From IMG/VR virus record IMGVR_UViG_3300032213_002832, positions 1-64,000 of that record: a stretch of 64,000 nt of DNA, one strand, 5' to 3'. Below, piece by piece: positions 10,200-20,802 of the stretch (its first letter is position 1; every line of letters starts with the position of its first letter). A model generated the notes under the pieces. That model saw only the letters and a list, made by a program, of their open reading frames with translations, did no database searches and was not told where the DNA came from. A program made the translations under genes and the position numbers. The DNA comes from a virus.

Positions 10200-12320
10200 A
10201 TGGCAAACAAAACAAAAGTAGACCGCATTCATGACGAGTTGCCACGCTATTTTAAAACTAAGCAGAATCCAAACTGGAAAGCACTCATAGAGACGCTTGG
10301 TGAATCAGATCAAAAGCTTGCTGACTTAACAGAGGAAGTTCGTAAGCAGTTCTTTATCAAAACAGCATCTCGACCATATATAGATAGGTTGGGTGCTAAC
10401 TATAAAGTATCTAGACCTAAGTATGTTGGAATGCAGGACAATGACTTCCGTAGGTATATACCAGTTTTGGCTTATCAGCCTAAGCAAGTAAAGCTTGTAA
10501 TGGATTTATTATTAGATATCTTCTTTTTTAAAGAGACCACTACATCCTTTACACAATCTATAGCATTTGATCCCTTTGTTCTAAAAGATGGTTGGGAACT
10601 AGAATATAAGGTTGATCAGATAAATCAAGAGCGCATAGTTTTTAAATCTGAAAACTTTACCAACATCTCTATAGCAACAGCTGATGAGGTTGTTGGTGCT
10701 ATTAACCGGCAAGCTCTTCATAGCTTTGCCATTGTTTTTGATGATCGTATTCAAAAGAAAAAGTTTATTCGCATATTCTCTAACACTGTAGGCGCCAAAG
10801 GTTCTATACAGATGGTTGGTGGACGAGCGAACATTGGCCTACAATTCAAGGGCTTTAATGAAGGTGCTGGTTCTAGTGTTGGAACTGCGTGGACGATCAC
10901 AAAGGTCGGCGATACCATGACATTCCAGCACACTGGCGGATCAACTCCTAACTTAAATCAAGTACAAGTAGGTGATATAGCTATAATTGACATCCCTGGA
11001 AATGTGGGCTCATTTGCTATAACCGATATTAACTTATCTACTAACTCTTTTACTTTTATAAACTTATTTGGTACAGCTGGAACACATACTCATACCTCTA
11101 ATACTGCTTTAAGATTTATTACTCCATTAAAGCTGGTAATATACAACAACGACTCACGCTCTGTAGTGTGGGAAGTATCCCCAGGACAGATAATAGTTGA
11201 GATGCCTGCTTCACCTCCTGTAGTAAAAAGAAGTTTGAAGGGATCTGGTCACTTAAACGGTTTCTCTGAAAGAGTTCAAAATAGATTAAGTGCTACAACT
11301 TTAGAAATCGCGAATGCTACAGATTGGCCTTTAAACGGTGGTCAGTTTGTTATTCAAGAGCTTAAAGAAATTAAGACTCATGTTCTCACTACTTCTGAAG
11401 ATATTGTCTTATCAAAAGACTTTAATACTCGATTTGATAAAAAGCAGATTTATCAGTATACTTCTAAGACTGGAAATATATTAAGTGGTATTACTCCAAA
11501 TCTTCCAGAAATTGCTCAGTTATTTGAAGCTAACATAGTTACAGCTACACGTGCCGGTACGACAGTTACAGTAGTCACAGCAACACCACATGGTTTTTTG
11601 GTTGGAGAAGGTGTTAAGGTTCAAAATACAGTTGGCGAAACTACCAAGAACGGTACTTTTGTAATAGAGTCAACACCCACTACAACTTCGTTCACATATT
11701 CTTCAATAGGCATTGCCGGTGTTAATACTGGCGGGGTAAGTAGAACAGAGAGAATTGGTATGTCAAATGATGGCAGTATCGCCCACCTAACTAGCGCACA
11801 GCTGGATACTGGTATTTTAGGTCCATATGAGTGGGATTTAGGGGCAGCATTTGTGATATCATCTCTGACTTCAACTATACAAGCAGAGATAAAAGCTGGT
11901 AATATAGTTAGGACTATGGAGATAGATTCTCCTAACAATATAGAAAATCAGGAGTCTTTTGCTATTTTTGACTTTGGTACTGAGTTCCAAGAAGGGCCAG
12001 TAAGAATACTTTATAAGCCCACCGCTAACTCTATACAACTTGATCCAGCTTATATATTTAAGCAAAATCATGAAATAGGTTCGAGTGTTACGATTATTCG
12101 CAAGCGTGGTGCTATAGTGATGAGTGGCTTAGGTAAAGAGTACAGTATGTATATCACTGATCCAAGTATAGCACGAGAGATTCTTCAAGATTTGATACGA
12201 CAAGTAAAATCAGTAGGTATATTCATAGAGTTTTTAATCAGGTACCCCCAACAAGTTTACGGGGTTTTGGATGTTTATAAAAGTGGTAGTACTACTTTAT
12301 ATCCTATAGGTCAGCAATAG
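10200..12320 (+). CDS. Baseplate wedge/tail protein I-like protein with adhesive C-terminal modules
   Basis: The protein has 706 residues. The N-terminus (VDRIHDELPRYFKTKQNPNW, then helical segments to about residue 110) resembles the tail-protein-I/gp7-like proteins that follow J-like genes and link baseplate to fibres. The remainder is beta-rich. It contains an ATPHGFLVGEGVKVQN module near residue 460, also seen in the J-like protein and in the long fibre. The last 60 residues are helical (EILQDLIRQVKSVGIFIEFL). The gene starts 16 bases after the J-like gene. Order and N-terminal character support a baseplate wedge or fibre-connector role. The exact family was not verified. Confidence 0.62.
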   Translation: MANKTKVDRIHDELPRYFKTKQNPNWKALIETLGESDQKLADLTEEVRKQFFIKTASRPYIDRLGANYKVSRPKYVGMQDNDFRRYIPVLAYQPKQVKLVMDLLLDIFFFKETTTSFTQSIAFDPFVLKDGWELEYKVDQINQERIVFKSENFTNISIATADEVVGAINRQALHSFAIVFDDRIQKKKFIRIFSNTVGAKGSIQMVGGRANIGLQFKGFNEGAGSSVGTAWTITKVGDTMTFQHTGGSTPNLNQVQVGDIAIIDIPGNVGSFAITDINLSTNSFTFINLFGTAGTHTHTSNTALRFITPLKLVIYNNDSRSVVWEVSPGQIIVEMPASPPVVKRSLKGSGHLNGFSERVQNRLSATTLEIANATDWPLNGGQFVIQELKEIKTHVLTTSEDIVLSKDFNTRFDKKQIYQYTSKTGNILSGITPNLPEIAQLFEANIVTATRAGTTVTVVTATPHGFLVGEGVKVQNTVGETTKNGTFVIESTPTTTSFTYSSIGIAGVNTGGVSRTERIGMSNDGSIAHLTSAQLDTGILGPYEWDLGAAFVISSLTSTIQAEIKAGNIVRTMEIDSPNNIENQESFAIFDFGTEFQEGPVRILYKPTANSIQLDPAYIFKQNHEIGSSVTIIRKRGAIVMSGLGKEYSMYITDPSIAREILQDLIRQVKSVGIFIEFLIRYPQQVYGVLDVYKSGSTTLYPIGQQ

Positions 12321-12343
12321 TCCTAAACCAACGGTTCACATAG

Positions 12344-12349
12344 TATAAT
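12344..12349 (+). promoter_or_regulatory. Possible -10 box before the long tail fibre gene
   Basis: TATAAT sits in the 59-base gap between the wedge gene and the fibre gene, about 31 bases before the ATG at 12380. The hexamer 17 bases upstream is TCCTAA, so no -35 element is visible. A GGAG Shine-Dalgarno sequence (ATGGAGAATATTAG) precedes the start. Confidence 0.35.
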
Positions 12350-12379
12350 TTAAGTATGGTAATGAATGGAGAATATTAG

Positions 12380-15300
12380 ATGAGTGTACTTGGAAGAATA
12401 CTCGTTGGTAGTGGACAAAGATTAGACTTAACTGATCTTTTATCGATAGATAGTTATGCGGCAGCTGACTTTAAATACCTTATCCAAAGCTTCATCGGAG
12501 CAAGCAAACCATATATCCTATATGGATTAGACGTTATTAATCCACAGGATGCTATTGGTACTGAAAATATTTCTATAAAAATCGCTGACTCAGTAGTTTA
12601 CTATCCTGGTTCACAGGCTGGTTCATTTTACTATGGCCTTAAAGAAGGCGATGTTAATGCGCAACCACTTATACCAGAACTTAGAAAAAATGCGACAAAC
12701 TTTGTTTATTTGACTTTTAGTACCTTTGATACAGCAAAAGATAGTAAAGCATTTTGGGATGCTGATCAGAATGGCGGTGCTGGTGGCGAATTCAGTCAAG
12801 ATGTTAATACTGAAACTGCTCTAAAAATTGAAGTAAACGTTTCCGTATCCACATTTCCAGAAAATACTATTCCAATCTGTAAGGTTGTAGTTGGTTCTTC
12901 TGTAATATCTTCTATTCAAGATTGTAGAGATCACTTCTTCAGACTTGGTACTGGTGGCATATCTCCTAATCCGTTTTCTACATATGATTTCCGAGATGAG
13001 CCAAACTCTACGTATGCTAGATTAGAACCACCTACTACAATGACCTCCGCATTAAATCCAAATCCTTTTAAAGGCGGTGATAAAAACATTCGCACCTTAA
13101 AAGAGTGGATGGATGTTGTAATGACTCGCATCAAAGAACTTGGCGGTACCTCATACTGGTACGAAGGTTCAGGCTCTGCGGGATCTAGTCCGAATGTTAA
13201 CAATATATTTCTTGATGCTCTTGGTAGCACTATTAAATCTAAAGGTGAATGGCAACATTCAAGTATTACTCCGGGAGAGGCTACTTGGACTGAGGACATA
13301 CACTATTATTCTTTGATTGATTCTCGTGACTTAATTATTAGAGCAACTACAATTAATTTACCTACTACTGATAAAGTAGCATGGATTGATATTAATCGTG
13401 GTGTTGATTTTAACGGCGTTTCTGCGCCAGCTGATTGGCAAAATGGCTTAAGTTATATAAATGGTGTAACTGGTACTTTTGCTAACCTATCTCAAGGTGA
13501 TTGGGTTAAGAAAACTGCTGATGCCAACTTATTGTTTTTAAGAGCAGAAGAGTTTTATGCTTCACCAGCACTCGCAGGCGGAACAACAACTCCGGCTCTA
13601 GCTCAATCTGTTAAATTAAGTGGAAACTATGCTGGCATAAGTGGCTCAGAAGTTGGTCAATATACTAAAGGTGAATATCTATTAACAGATATAAATGTAA
13701 CAGATAGAAATGATGCTGCGATTGATGCAGCCGGTGGTAATTTCTTCTGGTTAGCATATAGAAGTGATACATCATTAAGCTTAGCAAGTGCGGTAAGTAC
13801 CACTCTTTCTTTAAATATCACTGACCACGACGGTGAAGTAGCTACATGTACAACAGGTGCTGCTCACGGGTTGTTAGATAAAGATAGGATCACAATAGTT
13901 GGTGGCAGTTTTGCTGGCACATATGTAATTGAATATGAGAGCTCAACAGTATTTACAATTAGTAAAACTAGTGCTCCAATCGCTGATGATCTTGGTAGAG
14001 CAGCATACTATGGAATAGTTACAACTGCTGCTAGAAGTACTACTTATGGCTATGCTCTAGATTCCGCACAGCACGGTTTTAAATCTGGTGAGCAAATCAC
14101 TATCTCCAATGCTGCTCCTTGGAATGGTTCATATATAGTAAATTATCGTACAGCAACTTCTGTACAAGTACCTCTTGGAAGTGCTTTGACAGGTGTTGGT
14201 TCTACTCCAGGGGAAGTTGTAAGTCTTGCGCGCTTAAATGTAAGAACAGAATTTGGTACTGTTAAAGTAGTACAGGGTGAAACAGTAAATATTGGTGATA
14301 TGGATAGTGCTAACCTATTATCATACATTGGCATGGATTCATTAGCACAAACATATCCAGTATATAGTATCCCCAATAGTTATAATGCCTTAAATGGTGC
14401 TCACAACTACAACTCAATGATTGACGACGATTTAACTACACGCGTATCTAGACTCACTGCGATGATGGCAGATAGGGTTCAAGATCGTGGAACACAGATT
14501 GTTGGTCGTACCAATATCACCAGTGTAACAAGTGGCGCAAATCAAGAAATTAGCGCATTAGCTAACCTAACATTAAAAAGACCTGGTAGTTCAGATCAAA
14601 CTATTAATATGACTTCAGCTATTGCTCTTCCAGCTAATAGCGTGATTGTAATTAACATTGATCGAGATAGTGGCGTTGCTCTTACACCAGTTGTTGAGAG
14701 TTGGGGAAGTAGTTTCTTAATATCTGAAAATAAGATAATCTTATTCTATAGATTTAGTGATACAGCAGTATATACTTGGGATCACACTAAGATTGATCCA
14801 TCTGGGCATACAAACCTTCATAAACCAGAAGATGCGCAGAATAGAAATATTTGGGCATTTAATCCAGGTCAGGTAGTACTAAATACTACTAACGACATAT
14901 TGACATTAGATGTTAAGCAGGTATCAGAAGTAACGCGAGTTACAACTTTACCTTTTACTAGCATTGTTCAAAGCAGCTATTTTACATTTGAAGCGATTAG
15001 TTCTCTTGGTGTAATTACACAATATTATGTTTGGTACCAAAAGAACGGCATAGGAACAGATCCTGCGCTAGTTGGTTATACAGGTATTCTTGTAAATACA
15101 ACTACTGGACAAACAGCAGCACAAATTGCGACAAGTACTATTTCGGCAATAAACACAATTGCTGGTACATTAGTTACAGCAACAAACTATTCAGCCGATA
15201 CAGTTTTAATTACCAATGACTTTGTTGGCGCTGTTACAAGTGCGGCAGATGGTGTGTTGGCAACAACCTTCTTAATCAATATAGTAACCAAAGGTTTTAA

Positions 15301-17593
15301 TCCTGACATTGTAATAAACATCTCTGGATCTGCTGATGATAATACTATTGATGTAGATGCTATAAATACACTTGGAACTCTTGCTATACAAGATGGTGAA
15401 TCTGCTTGGATACGAATAAATAGATTTGGACCTAAAACATTCAATACTGTTGCTTTTGCTGATCTTCCAGATACAAATGTTGCTGGTAAGATTTACGTAA
15501 CCGACCATGCCGATATTCCAGTAGATCAAGATGTATTTGTTTTATGGTCACGTATTGGAAATAATATACTAGAAACACATTTTGGCAATCGTCCAGATGG
15601 TAATGTATATGATGAAACATATAATATTAGGACAGTATCGTCTGGAAACTACCAGATTGCTGGGCCGATTTCTGCTACTAGTGAGCTTTCATTACCTCTA
15701 GATAGTCGAGATGGTAGCACTGTTCAAGAGTATGTCGTTGGTTCTGGTCAACTTGAATTATATCTAAATGGTCAATACTTAATTAATGGTGTTGATTGGA
15801 GTGAAGTTGGTACAGCTGGTTCCCTCTCTCGTCGTATTGTAATTAACATTAATTTAGTAGTGGATGATGATTTAACATTCCGCTGTGATGCCCATGGCGC
15901 CGTATATTTTGCTGCGAGTGCTGGCGGTGGTGGTAGTTTACAAGATGCTTATGATAGCGGACGCTTCATAGCTGTTACAACTGGTCAACCAATTGAAATC
16001 ACAGGTACTCCAGGAACTAAATTATTGTCTGTTCAAGGTGATATGGAGGTTACTGGTGTAATTGACCCGGCTGGTATTACTTTTAGCCAAGAAATCTCAA
16101 ATCCTTTTGCCGCTCCAACCGATCATGGTTTGTGGAGAAATGGTTCAGATGAACTTATATATACGCCAGGTAGTAATCCAGATGTAAACATAAGTACGGA
16201 CTTTATTCGTCGTGATGGTTCACATACCATGTTGGCAGATTTAGATCTCAATAGTAATAAGATAACGAATTTAGTTGATCCAGTAGATCCACAAGATGCT
16301 GCTACTAGAAACTATATTGATGGTGAAGTTAATACAATCAATAGCGACTTTGTTCGTGTAGATGGCAGCAATGCCATGACCGCAGATCTTGATTTAGGTA
16401 GTAATCAGATCACCAATCTAGCTACTCCTACATTAGGTACTGATGCCGCTACAAAAGATTATGTTGATACTACTAAAGATAAAGTTACTGTATCATTAAC
16501 TAATACAACTGGTTCCACAATTTTAGCGGGCACAGTAGTATATATAAGTTCAGCAAATAATATTGCGGTTGCCGATGCTGACGCATTAGGTACTTCACTT
16601 GGTACAGTTGGTGTAGTGATATCAAATATAGCCAACACTGCTACAGGTTTCGTACAGGTTTCTGGTCGTGCTACTGTTCTTGGAACATTAACGCCAGGTA
16701 GTATTGCGTACCTATCATCTACGCCGGGTGAAGCTACAACTACTGCGCCATCTGCTACTGGTAAATCGTTAGTATCTCTTGGTATAGCATTAAGTGCGAC
16801 TGAAATTGATGTTAATGTAGAGTTTATTAAAGTTCTTGATAATCCATATGATGAAAGCTATACATTAGTTTCTGGTGCTCCAGGTAATAGTTATGAGTTA
16901 ACTGGTCCAATCACAGCTACCACCAATATAACTCTTCCAGTAGATAGTAGAAATGGTGGCGCAGCTAGAAGTTATGTAGTAGGATCTGGAATAATGCAGG
17001 TCTATTTGAATGGCGAGAAACTTCGTGTAGTTGATGATTGGTCAGAGGTTGGATCTTTTGGTTCATTAAGTACTTCAATTGTAATCAATCAAGATTTGGT
17101 TATTGGAGATTTACTAACCTTCATTATCCAACTAAATGGATCTACAGTTCTTGCTGGTGGCGGTGGTGGTGAAGCCAATACTGCTTCTAACGTTGGCTCT
17201 GGTGCTCAAGTATTCAAGCAAAAAGTAGGTTTAGATCTTCAGTTTAGATCGCTTATATCTACTTCTGGCTTATCTATAACACAAAACACAAACACTGTAG
17301 CAATAGCTACGGCACTAACGACTCGTGTTGTTAGCACGACTACAAGCGTGTTATCAACTGATGACTTATTATTAGTGGATACTTCTGGTGGTGCGGTTAC
17401 ATTAAATTTACCAGCTGCTTCTACAGTTCCAGGTAAGGTTTACTATGCTAAGAAAACTAGCGGTACCGCCAACAACATGATTATTGATCCTGATTCATCA
17501 GAAACAATTGATGGCTTAGCTACTAAAACAACCAACGTTCAATATGAAACCTTTACTTTCGTGAGTGATGGGTCGTCGTGGTGGATTCTTTAA
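12380..17593 (+). CDS. Long modular tail fibre/adhesin
   Basis: A 1737-residue fibre protein. Two copies of the phage fibre repeat with core [20 protein letters not shown] and [20 protein letters not shown] lie near residues 1283 and 1333. A domain of about 95 residues is duplicated near 1075 and 1488 (NVYDETYNI / NPYDESYTL, ending in VVDDDLTF / VIGDLLTF). HGL/HGF modules lie near 494 and 564, a GDWVKK module near 368 and a YFTF...YYVWY module near 865. The C-terminus ([16 protein letters not shown], ending SDGSSWWIL) resembles a terminal fibre domain. The start follows TGGAGAATATTAG. It probably forms a trimeric receptor-binding fibre attached through the preceding wedge protein. Confidence 0.82.
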   Translation: MSVLGRILVGSGQRLDLTDLLSIDSYAAADFKYLIQSFIGASKPYILYGLDVINPQDAIGTENISIKIADSVVYYPGSQAGSFYYGLKEGDVNAQPLIPELRKNATNFVYLTFSTFDTAKDSKAFWDADQNGGAGGEFSQDVNTETALKIEVNVSVSTFPENTIPICKVVVGSSVISSIQDCRDHFFRLGTGGISPNPFSTYDFRDEPNSTYARLEPPTTMTSALNPNPFKGGDKNIRTLKEWMDVVMTRIKELGGTSYWYEGSGSAGSSPNVNNIFLDALGSTIKSKGEWQHSSITPGEATWTEDIHYYSLIDSRDLIIRATTINLPTTDKVAWIDINRGVDFNGVSAPADWQNGLSYINGVTGTFANLSQGDWVKKTADANLLFLRAEEFYASPALAGGTTTPALAQSVKLSGNYAGISGSEVGQYTKGEYLLTDINVTDRNDAAIDAAGGNFFWLAYRSDTSLSLASAVSTTLSLNITDHDGEVATCTTGAAHGLLDKDRITIVGGSFAGTYVIEYESSTVFTISKTSAPIADDLGRAAYYGIVTTAARSTTYGYALDSAQHGFKSGEQITISNAAPWNGSYIVNYRTATSVQVPLGSALTGVGSTPGEVVSLARLNVRTEFGTVKVVQGETVNIGDMDSANLLSYIGMDSLAQTYPVYSIPNSYNALNGAHNYNSMIDDDLTTRVSRLTAMMADRVQDRGTQIVGRTNITSVTSGANQEISALANLTLKRPGSSDQTINMTSAIALPANSVIVINIDRDSGVALTPVVESWGSSFLISENKIILFYRFSDTAVYTWDHTKIDPSGHTNLHKPEDAQNRNIWAFNPGQVVLNTTNDILTLDVKQVSEVTRVTTLPFTSIVQSSYFTFEAISSLGVITQYYVWYQKNGIGTDPALVGYTGILVNTTTGQTAAQIATSTISAINTIAGTLVTATNYSADTVLITNDFVGAVTSAADGVLATTFLINIVTKGFNPDIVINISGSADDNTIDVDAINTLGTLAIQDGESAWIRINRFGPKTFNTVAFADLPDTNVAGKIYVTDHADIPVDQDVFVLWSRIGNNILETHFGNRPDGNVYDETYNIRTVSSGNYQIAGPISATSELSLPLDSRDGSTVQEYVVGSGQLELYLNGQYLINGVDWSEVGTAGSLSRRIVININLVVDDDLTFRCDAHGAVYFAASAGGGGSLQDAYDSGRFIAVTTGQPIEITGTPGTKLLSVQGDMEVTGVIDPAGITFSQEISNPFAAPTDHGLWRNGSDELIYTPGSNPDVNISTDFIRRDGSHTMLADLDLNSNKITNLVDPVDPQDAATRNYIDGEVNTINSDFVRVDGSNAMTADLDLGSNQITNLATPTLGTDAATKDYVDTTKDKVTVSLTNTTGSTILAGTVVYISSANNIAVADADALGTSLGTVGVVISNIANTATGFVQVSGRATVLGTLTPGSIAYLSSTPGEATTTAPSATGKSLVSLGIALSATEIDVNVEFIKVLDNPYDESYTLVSGAPGNSYELTGPITATTNITLPVDSRNGGAARSYVVGSGIMQVYLNGEKLRVVDDWSEVGSFGSLSTSIVINQDLVIGDLLTFIIQLNGSTVLAGGGGGEANTASNVGSGAQVFKQKVGLDLQFRSLISTSGLSITQNTNTVAIATALTTRVVSTTTSVLSTDDLLLVDTSGGAVTLNLPAASTVPGKVYYAKKTSGTANNMIIDPDSSETIDGLATKTTNVQYETFTFVSDGSSWWIL

Positions 17594-17607
17594 AATAGGA
17601 GGCTACT

Positions 17608-18054
17608 ATGTCATATAATCCGAATTTTGCTGGTTCATCTAGTGCTGCCGCAAGTCAGGCTATTAATACTACTGAGCTTAATAATACTGGTAGTTCTATT
17701 ACTAAATTAACACCAGTTCGTATTAATTCTAGTGGAAATATAGCTTTAATAGATGTTGCAGTTGAATCTGAAGCATTAGCAATAGCTGGCTTAACAGATT
17801 CTGATATAACTAATAGTAGTAGTGGAAATATAGTAAATTCAGGTAAAATTAAGAATATCACTACGACAGCTGTTTTTGGAGACATCTTGTTCTTGTCGAA
17901 AACTGGTGATATTACCAATATCAAACCGTCTATAGGGGTGGGTGGGTTTCTTGCTGGTGATTTTGTAGTGAAACTTGGGATAGTGGCTAAAAACGCCGAC
18001 GTTCCAACAGATAAAGACTTAATAGTACATATATCAATCGTGGGGCAATTATAA
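17608..18054 (+). CDS. Small fibre-associated beta-barrel-like protein
   Basis: The protein has 148 residues and no signal peptide. The pattern ...TPVRINSSGNIALI...ALAIAGLT...GDILFLSKTGDI...KLGIVAKNADV resembles a small beta module also seen inside the long fibre (near residue 1376), at the end of the 18294 fibre and in the 20803 fibre. It begins after a good Shine-Dalgarno sequence (AGGAGGCTACT). Its stop overlaps the next start (TAATG). It is likely a stand-alone version of a fibre module, perhaps decorating or capping the fibre. No enzymatic motif is seen. Confidence 0.55.
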   Translation: MSYNPNFAGSSSAAASQAINTTELNNTGSSITKLTPVRINSSGNIALIDVAVESEALAIAGLTDSDITNSSSGNIVNSGKIKNITTTAVFGDILFLSKTGDITNIKPSIGVGGFLAGDFVVKLGIVAKNADVPTDKDLIVHISIVGQL

Positions 18055-18263
18055 TGAAGAGAAAAATCAACATAGATAAATTAGATAATAATCAACTTGA
18101 AACTGCTATAGAAAAGATATCTATAGAAATTAATAAAGAAGTTGATTATGCGTGCGAAAAAGCCAATAAGCTTTTAAATCGCTATGGGTTACAGTGTAAA
18201 ATGGCAGTTGTAATTGAAGCTTTAAAGAATGATGCCGAAGCCGGAATACATGATAAAATTTAG
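18054..18263 (+). CDS. Small helical protein of unknown function
   Basis: A 69-residue, charged, predicted mainly helical protein (LDNNQLETAIEKISIEINKE). It is translationally coupled to the preceding gene through TAATG. It lies between two fibre genes, the usual location of small fibre assembly chaperones, but no homologous motif supports that. Function unknown. Confidence 0.5.
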   Translation: MKRKINIDKLDNNQLETAIEKISIEINKEVDYACEKANKLLNRYGLQCKMAVVIEALKNDAEAGIHDKI

Positions 18264-18293
18264 CAGTAACTAATATTATTTTAAGGGATTTAT

Positions 18294-20477
18294 ATGGCTG
18301 ATGTATCAATTTTATCCAGGCTTGTCAACGGCGTACAACGCAACGTTGACTTATCAAGCAATACCATTGTCGTAAGTAGCATTAAAGTGGGTGGTTCTGG
18401 TGGAACTGTACTAACAAAGGCTATTCTTGATAGGTTGATTAGTCTACAGGACGGTAGTGATATTGGTGCTACTTATCACACTCATGATGGTCGTTATTTC
18501 ACTGAGACTGAACTTGGTGCTCAAACAAACGGTGCCTCTGGCGCAAGCTTAATTGGTATTGATGTTACACCTGCCTTCTCTAATTTTACCTCTGGTAACA
18601 ATGTACAGAGTGCTTTAGAAGGTATCGATTCCGCATTAGCTAGTGCTGGTGGCGGGTTGGTTAAAGTCTCTGCTGCTGATACAACTTCAGGTTATCTCGA
18701 TGCTTCACTTACAGCAGGTTCTGGTCTTAGTAAATCTATTACCAACCCTGGTGCTAACGAAGTTTTAGATTTAGCAGTTAATGTTGATGGTTCCTCTATC
18801 GAAATCAATGCCGATACGCTTCGTGTTAAAGCTTCTGGTATTACCTCTGCGATGCTTGCTGGCTCTATTGATGCTACAAAGATTGCTGATGGTAGTGTTA
18901 CCTCTACTGAATTCCAATACATTAATACATTATCAAGCAATGCGCAAGATCAACTTGATGCTAAAGTAGCAAAAGCTGGTTCTTCAATGACCTCTGCTGC
19001 TAATATCACATTCTCTGGTGGTGGTGAAGTTTTAGGCTTACCATCTACTCCGAGTGCTGCTGGTGCTGCTGCTTCTAAAGCGTATGTTGATGCTGTTGCT
19101 TTGGGTTTAGCTCCTAAAAAAGCAGTAAGAGTTGCTACATTAGTTACTGGCACACTCGCATCTAGTTTTGAAAATGGTGATGTAATCGACGGGATCACTC
19201 TTGTTACCGGTGACCGAATTCTTATTAAGGATCAGAGTACAGCTTCTCAGAATGGTATTTATACAGTTAATGCTTCCGGCGCTCCTACTAGAGCAACAGA
19301 TATGGATTCTCTTTCTCCTATTGATGAAGTCAATGGAGCATGGGTTCCAGTTCAATTAGGTACACAAGCTGGTCAAATCTTTGTTCAATATGGTGTTGTA
19401 TCAACAATTGGTACTGACGCTATAAATTTCGAATTCTATAATCCACTTGCTGCCCTTGTCGGCGGTGATATGATTACAAACTCGGGATCAACCTTCTCTG
19501 TTGATCTTGCTTCTACTTCTGGTCTTGAATCTACAAATGCTGGCAATGCTACTGGTCAATTGAGAGTTAAGCTTGAAGCATCTAACCCATCTCTAAAAAT
19601 TACCGGTTCAAATGAATTAGGCGCAAAATTAGATGGTTCTGGAGCGATTACTTCTGGTGCCTCAGGTCTTGCTGTTGGTGTAGATGGTTCGACTGTTGAA
19701 ATTAGTGCTAACGCCTTAAGAGTAAAAGATGCTGGTATTACATCTGCTAAATTAGCCGCAGCAGTTGCTGGAGCTGGTTTAACTGGTGGCGCTGGTTCAG
19801 CTCTAGCTGTTGGTGCCAACGCTGATTCTTCTATTACAGTTAATGCTGATGATATTCAAGTTAAAAGAGACTCCTCTGGAGCAATCTCTGTATCTGGCTC
19901 TGGTATCGCAGTTGCTACTGATGATGTAACAATTGAAAAATCTTCAAATGCGATAAGAGTTAAAGATTTAGGTATCTCCACAGCTAAACTTGCTGCTACC
20001 TCTGTAACGGCTGCTAAATTAGGCAGCGATGTTGCCGGTGCTGGACTTGCTGGTGGTAACGGTTCTGCCATCACAGTTTCATATGCCCCTAGTATTCAAG
20101 CAACTGGTGAAATTGCTGGTGAAGCATACTCTGCCACTACGCTATATGCTGTAAGATATGGCCAAAACGCAGAAACTGCGGGACGTTTATATAAAGCTGA
20201 TAACGATGCTACTTCAACTGATAATATGTATGTAATTGGCTTAGTACTAACAGTTGGTGCTTTATCAGCTGCTAACACAATGCCAGATGTTGTCAAAATG
20301 GGGCCAATGACTGTTACAGGACACGGCTTTACAGTTGGTAAGCCTGTTTATTTAGGTGCTTCTGGAGCACTTACAAGCACAGCTCCTACAACCTCTAACT
20401 TAGCAGTAGTGAGAGTTGGTATGGTTAAAAGTGCTAATATTATTGATGTTAATGTTCAAGTTGTTGGTGTAAACTAA
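18294..20477 (+). CDS. Tail fibre protein with repeated beta-helical motifs
   Basis: The protein has 727 residues. The N-terminus (ILSRLVNGVQRNVDLSSN) resembles that of the 12380 fibre ([15 protein letters not shown]), suggesting a shared attachment end. A THDGRYFTETEL segment typical of fibres follows. The middle contains repeats of the type GSSIEINADTLRVKASGITS, GSTVEISANALRVKDAGITS and SSNAIRVKDLGISTAKLAA, the pattern of triple-stranded beta fibre shafts. The last 110 residues carry the small beta module (GKPVYLGASGALTSTAP...VVRVGMVKS). Start after AAGGGATTTAT. Confidence 0.8.
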   Translation: MADVSILSRLVNGVQRNVDLSSNTIVVSSIKVGGSGGTVLTKAILDRLISLQDGSDIGATYHTHDGRYFTETELGAQTNGASGASLIGIDVTPAFSNFTSGNNVQSALEGIDSALASAGGGLVKVSAADTTSGYLDASLTAGSGLSKSITNPGANEVLDLAVNVDGSSIEINADTLRVKASGITSAMLAGSIDATKIADGSVTSTEFQYINTLSSNAQDQLDAKVAKAGSSMTSAANITFSGGGEVLGLPSTPSAAGAAASKAYVDAVALGLAPKKAVRVATLVTGTLASSFENGDVIDGITLVTGDRILIKDQSTASQNGIYTVNASGAPTRATDMDSLSPIDEVNGAWVPVQLGTQAGQIFVQYGVVSTIGTDAINFEFYNPLAALVGGDMITNSGSTFSVDLASTSGLESTNAGNATGQLRVKLEASNPSLKITGSNELGAKLDGSGAITSGASGLAVGVDGSTVEISANALRVKDAGITSAKLAAAVAGAGLTGGAGSALAVGANADSSITVNADDIQVKRDSSGAISVSGSGIAVATDDVTIEKSSNAIRVKDLGISTAKLAATSVTAAKLGSDVAGAGLAGGNGSAITVSYAPSIQATGEIAGEAYSATTLYAVRYGQNAETAGRLYKADNDATSTDNMYVIGLVLTVGALSAANTMPDVVKMGPMTVTGHGFTVGKPVYLGASGALTSTAPTTSNLAVVRVGMVKSANIIDVNVQVVGVN

Positions 20478-20488
20478 GGGTGTAATTA

Positions 20489-20788
20489 ATGGCTAAGTTC
20501 TTACAAATCATAAATGGTATACCTCGGATGATAACAGAGACTGTTGCTGTTACCATTTATGATCAAACAACTACATTAGTCGCTGGAGTAACAACTGGAG
20601 TAGCTGTAACTTTACCAGCGTCTGGAACTTATACAAGTGAAGAACTTGAGGTTAGGCTAAATGGTGTTAAAATGGATTCAGGTATTGATTACAACTTTGT
20701 TGGATCACCACCTCGAACTCAAGTTACTTTTACTTTTGATTTAGTTATTGGTGATCAGTTAAACTTTAGAGTAGACAGACCGGCATAA
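20489..20788 (+). CDS. Stand-alone fibre beta-module protein
   Basis: A 99-residue protein with the core LEVRLNGVKMDSGIDY...FDLVIGDQLNFRVD. The same core appears twice in the long fibre ([20 protein letters not shown]...[10 protein letters not shown] near residue 1520 and [20 protein letters not shown] near 1105). It seems to be a free-standing copy of that fibre domain, perhaps a cap, collar or co-assembly partner. It lies between two fibre genes with gaps of 11 and 14 bases. The start is preceded by AAGGGTGTAATTA. Confidence 0.6.
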   Translation: MAKFLQIINGIPRMITETVAVTIYDQTTTLVAGVTTGVAVTLPASGTYTSEELEVRLNGVKMDSGIDYNFVGSPPRTQVTFTFDLVIGDQLNFRVDRPA

Positions 20789-20802
20789 ATAGGAGAATTT
20801 AG

